Source of the DNA: Bacteroidota bacterium
GTDB taxonomy: Bacteria > Bacteroidota > Bacteroidia > Flavobacteriales > Schleiferiaceae
NCBI GenBank assembly: GCA_024742495.1
Contig: JANSYJ010000001.1
Location: forward strand, 372,001 to 436,000
DNA length: 64,000 nucleotides
Direction of reading: 5' to 3'
In this document: positions 62,161 to 64,000 of the stretch, one piece after another
Numbering within the stretch: the stretch's first letter is position 1
Layout of the letters: each line of letters begins with the position of its first letter
The notes under the pieces: generated by a model
The model's input: the letters and a program-made list of their open reading frames with translations, nothing else
Databases searched by the model: none
Told to the model about the DNA's origin: nothing
Translations under genes and position numbers: made by a program

Positions 62161-64000
62161 ATGATTAACAAGGAGTATGATGTAATAGTAGTTGGCGGCG
62201 GACATGCAGGTGCGGAAGCTGCAGCTGCGGCGGCTAACCTGGGAGCTAGGACGCTATTAGTTACAATGAATTTGCAAACCATTGGACAGATGTCGTGTAA
62301 TCCGGCCATGGGCGGAATTGCTAAAGGTCAAATTGTACGAGAAATAGATGCCTTAGGAGGACTTTCTGGCATTATATCAGATAATACAGCCATTCAATTC
62401 AGAATGTTAAATCGCTCTAAAGGCCCAGCTATGTGGTCGCCAAGGGTTCAAAGTGATAGATGGCGTTTTGCCGAGGACTGGCGTTTGGCTTTGGAAGCAA
62501 TACCGACATTGGATTTTTTCCAGGACATGGTTGTTGACATTGACGTGGAGCAGGATAGGGTTATAGGGGTGCGAACCGGCATGGGTGTAAGCATTAAGGC
62601 CAAGAAGGTGATTCTAACCAATGGCACCTTTTTGAATGGTTTGATTCATATTGGCGATAAGCAGTATGGAGGAGGCAGAGCCGGCGAAAGAGCTTCCTTC
62701 GGTATAACAGAGCGTTTAATGGATTTGGGTTTCATTTCAGGTAGAATGAAAACGGGCACGCCTCCTAGAGTGGACGGCCGTTCTCTGAATTATAGCTTGA
62801 TGGAGGAACAAAAGGGTGATCCTGTTCCTGAGAAGTTTTCTTACAGTTCATCCACAAAGCCATTAGATAAGCAAAGAAGCTGTCATATAACATATACCAG
62901 CCCAGAGGTTCACGAAACCTTAAAAGAGGGTTTTGATAGGAGCCCAATGTTTAATGGAGCGATCCAATCAACGGGGCCAAGGTATTGCCCGTCTATTGAG
63001 GATAAAATATTCAAGTTTGCTGGAAAGGACCAACATCAAATATTTGTAGAGCCCGAGGGTTGGAATACGGTTGAGGTGTATGTGAATGGTTTTAGTACTT
63101 CATTACCTCAAGAAATACAAGAGAAGGCATTACGGAAGGTTGTGGGCTTCGAAAATGTGAAGATTTTCAGACCTGGTTATGCCATTGAGTACGACTATTT
63201 TCCACCTACACAATTGAGCCATAGCTTGGAAACCAAGCTAATATCAGGTTTGTATTTTGCTGGTCAAATTAATGGGACTACCGGTTATGAAGAAGCCGCT
63301 AGTCAGGGTTTAATGGCAGGTATAAATGCGGTAAAAGCGATTAGGGAAGAGGCACCGGTTGTATTAAGCAGGGATCAGGCTTATATCGGTGTTTTAATTG
63401 ATGATCTTATAACTAAGGGAACGGAAGAGCCCTATCGTATGTTTACTTCTAGAGCGGAGTATCGCATACTTCTTCGTCAGGATAATGCAGATGAAAGGCT
63501 TAGTCCTTTAGGCAATAGCATTGGCTTATTGGCTAATGATCGAATAAAGGAGTTTGAGTCGAAAATGGAAAAGACCAAAAACTTGAAGGATTGGGTTAGC
63601 AAATATTCAATTAGCCCAGAACAGGCCAATCCTATTTTAGAGGAAAGGGGATTAAGTCCCATAAAGCAAAAACTAAAATTTGATCGCCTAATAGCTAGAC
63701 CTCAGTTGGGTTTTAAGGATTTTGAATCGATTTCGGATCTTTCTAACCATTTAAAGAGCAACGGAATTTCTCAAGAGAATGTGGATAGAGTTGAAATAGA
63801 GGCGAAGTATTCGGGTTATTTAGCAAAGGAAAAGGAAGCTGCATCAAAAATCGATCGTTTAGAAGATCTGCGGATTCCATTGGACTTTGATTACCGTAAG
63901 TTAAAGTCTTTGAGCTATGAAGCTCGCGAGAAATTAAGCGAGCAAAAGCCAGATTCAATCAAGGCGGCTAAACGCATTAGCGGTGTTAGTCCAGCAGATA
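62161..64000 (+). CDS. mnmG: tRNA uridine-5-carboxymethylaminomethyl synthase MnmG, cut by window edge
   Basis: The first 613 codons are visible; the family is usually about 620-630 residues, so only the end is missing. MnmG with MnmE installs carboxymethylaminomethyl at the wobble uridine of some tRNAs. The FAD-binding motif VVGGGHAGAEAA lies at 10-21, the active-site-region Cys46 in QMSCNPAMGG, and the conserved YCPSIEDK and INGTTGYEEAA segments follow. The ATG lies 4 bases after the parS-like site, so ParB binding and transcription of mnmG may interfere with each other. No change of frame is seen. Confidence 0.97.
   Translation, partial: MINKEYDVIVVGGGHAGAEAAAAAANLGARTLLVTMNLQTIGQMSCNPAMGGIAKGQIVREIDALGGLSGIISDNTAIQFRMLNRSKGPAMWSPRVQSDRWRFAEDWRLALEAIPTLDFFQDMVVDIDVEQDRVIGVRTGMGVSIKAKKVILTNGTFLNGLIHIGDKQYGGGRAGERASFGITERLMDLGFISGRMKTGTPPRVDGRSLNYSLMEEQKGDPVPEKFSYSSSTKPLDKQRSCHITYTSPEVHETLKEGFDRSPMFNGAIQSTGPRYCPSIEDKIFKFAGKDQHQIFVEPEGWNTVEVYVNGFSTSLPQEIQEKALRKVVGFENVKIFRPGYAIEYDYFPPTQLSHSLETKLISGLYFAGQINGTTGYEEAASQGLMAGINAVKAIREEAPVVLSRDQAYIGVLIDDLITKGTEEPYRMFTSRAEYRILLRQDNADERLSPLGNSIGLLANDRIKEFESKMEKTKNLKDWVSKYSISPEQANPILEERGLSPIKQKLKFDRLIARPQLGFKDFESISDLSNHLKSNGISQENVDRVEIEAKYSGYLAKEKEAASKIDRLEDLRIPLDFDYRKLKSLSYEAREKLSEQKPDSIKAAKRISGVSPAD

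Noticed and set aside
1-64000. CRISPR array, rRNA operon, prophage or insertion sequence
   Set aside because: No regularly spaced repeats, no rRNA-like sequence, and no transposase, integrase or phage structural gene was seen on either strand.

Overview
The window comes from a Bacteroidota chromosome, most likely a marine member of Flavobacteriales (Cryomorphaceae or Owenweeksia-like). The evidence is: type IX secretion (T9SS) C-terminal sorting domains on several exported proteins, signal peptides ending in Ala-Gln, the Bacteroidota -7 promoter box TAnnTTTG in front of many genes with no Shine-Dalgarno sequence, and families typical of the phylum (DUF4175, DUF2911, DUF4139, LruC, cytochrome c/FTR1 fusion). 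No phage, insertion sequence, CRISPR array or rRNA was seen. The genus is inference.

Left part, 1-10.4 kb: an aerobic phenylacetate (paa) locus in two blocks. A partial 3-hydroxyacyl-CoA dehydrogenase and PaaG lie at 1-1140. The epoxidase subunits PaaABCD lie at 6495-9159, with the reductase PaaE divergent at 9272-10414. Between the blocks sit four genes for exported proteins: a T9SS cargo, a lipase-like hydrolase, a PQQ-propeller lipoprotein and a second T9SS cargo.

10.5-19.1 kb: an ElaA-type acetyltransferase; a four-gene operon of ECF sigma factor, probable anti-sigma factor, coiled-coil exported protein and coiled-coil outer-membrane barrel; an LruC-domain lipoprotein; RNase R; and a small coiled-coil membrane protein.

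19.1-27.4 kb: an M1 aminopeptidase interrupted by a two-base frameshift, an MBL-fold hydrolase, a DUF3298 lipoprotein, a thioredoxin-like protein, membrane proteins of unknown role, and an unknown gene flanked by two related 106-107 bp repeats. An M23 peptidase domain without a signal peptide follows.

27.4-36.4 kb: a glycan-processing cluster of ROK sugar kinase, GH92 alpha-mannosidase, GH2 beta-mannosidase, CutC and GH20 hexosaminidase. Together they could trim mannose- and GlcNAc-containing eukaryotic glycans and phosphorylate a released sugar. No SusC/SusD pair is present.

36.5-49.9 kb: a T9SS cargo, a very AT-rich spacer leading to a small HTH regulator, then a tight minus-strand cluster of GNAT, M20 amidohydrolase, alanine racemase and an ornithine-racemase-like enzyme. 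RpiB, a YwqK/MORN-repeat exported protein, a Nudix hydrolase, DUF2911, YceI and an orphan TPR-sensor histidine kinase follow.

49.9-64 kb: a VIT1/CCC1 metal transporter, an ALDH7-type dehydrogenase, a cupin, a DUF4139 protein, a cytochrome c/FTR1 iron permease, the set gltX-folB-tRNA-Cys, DUF4175, YbeY, and MnmG cut by the window edge. A near-perfect parS site lies just before mnmG, which suggests the right end is close to the replication origin.
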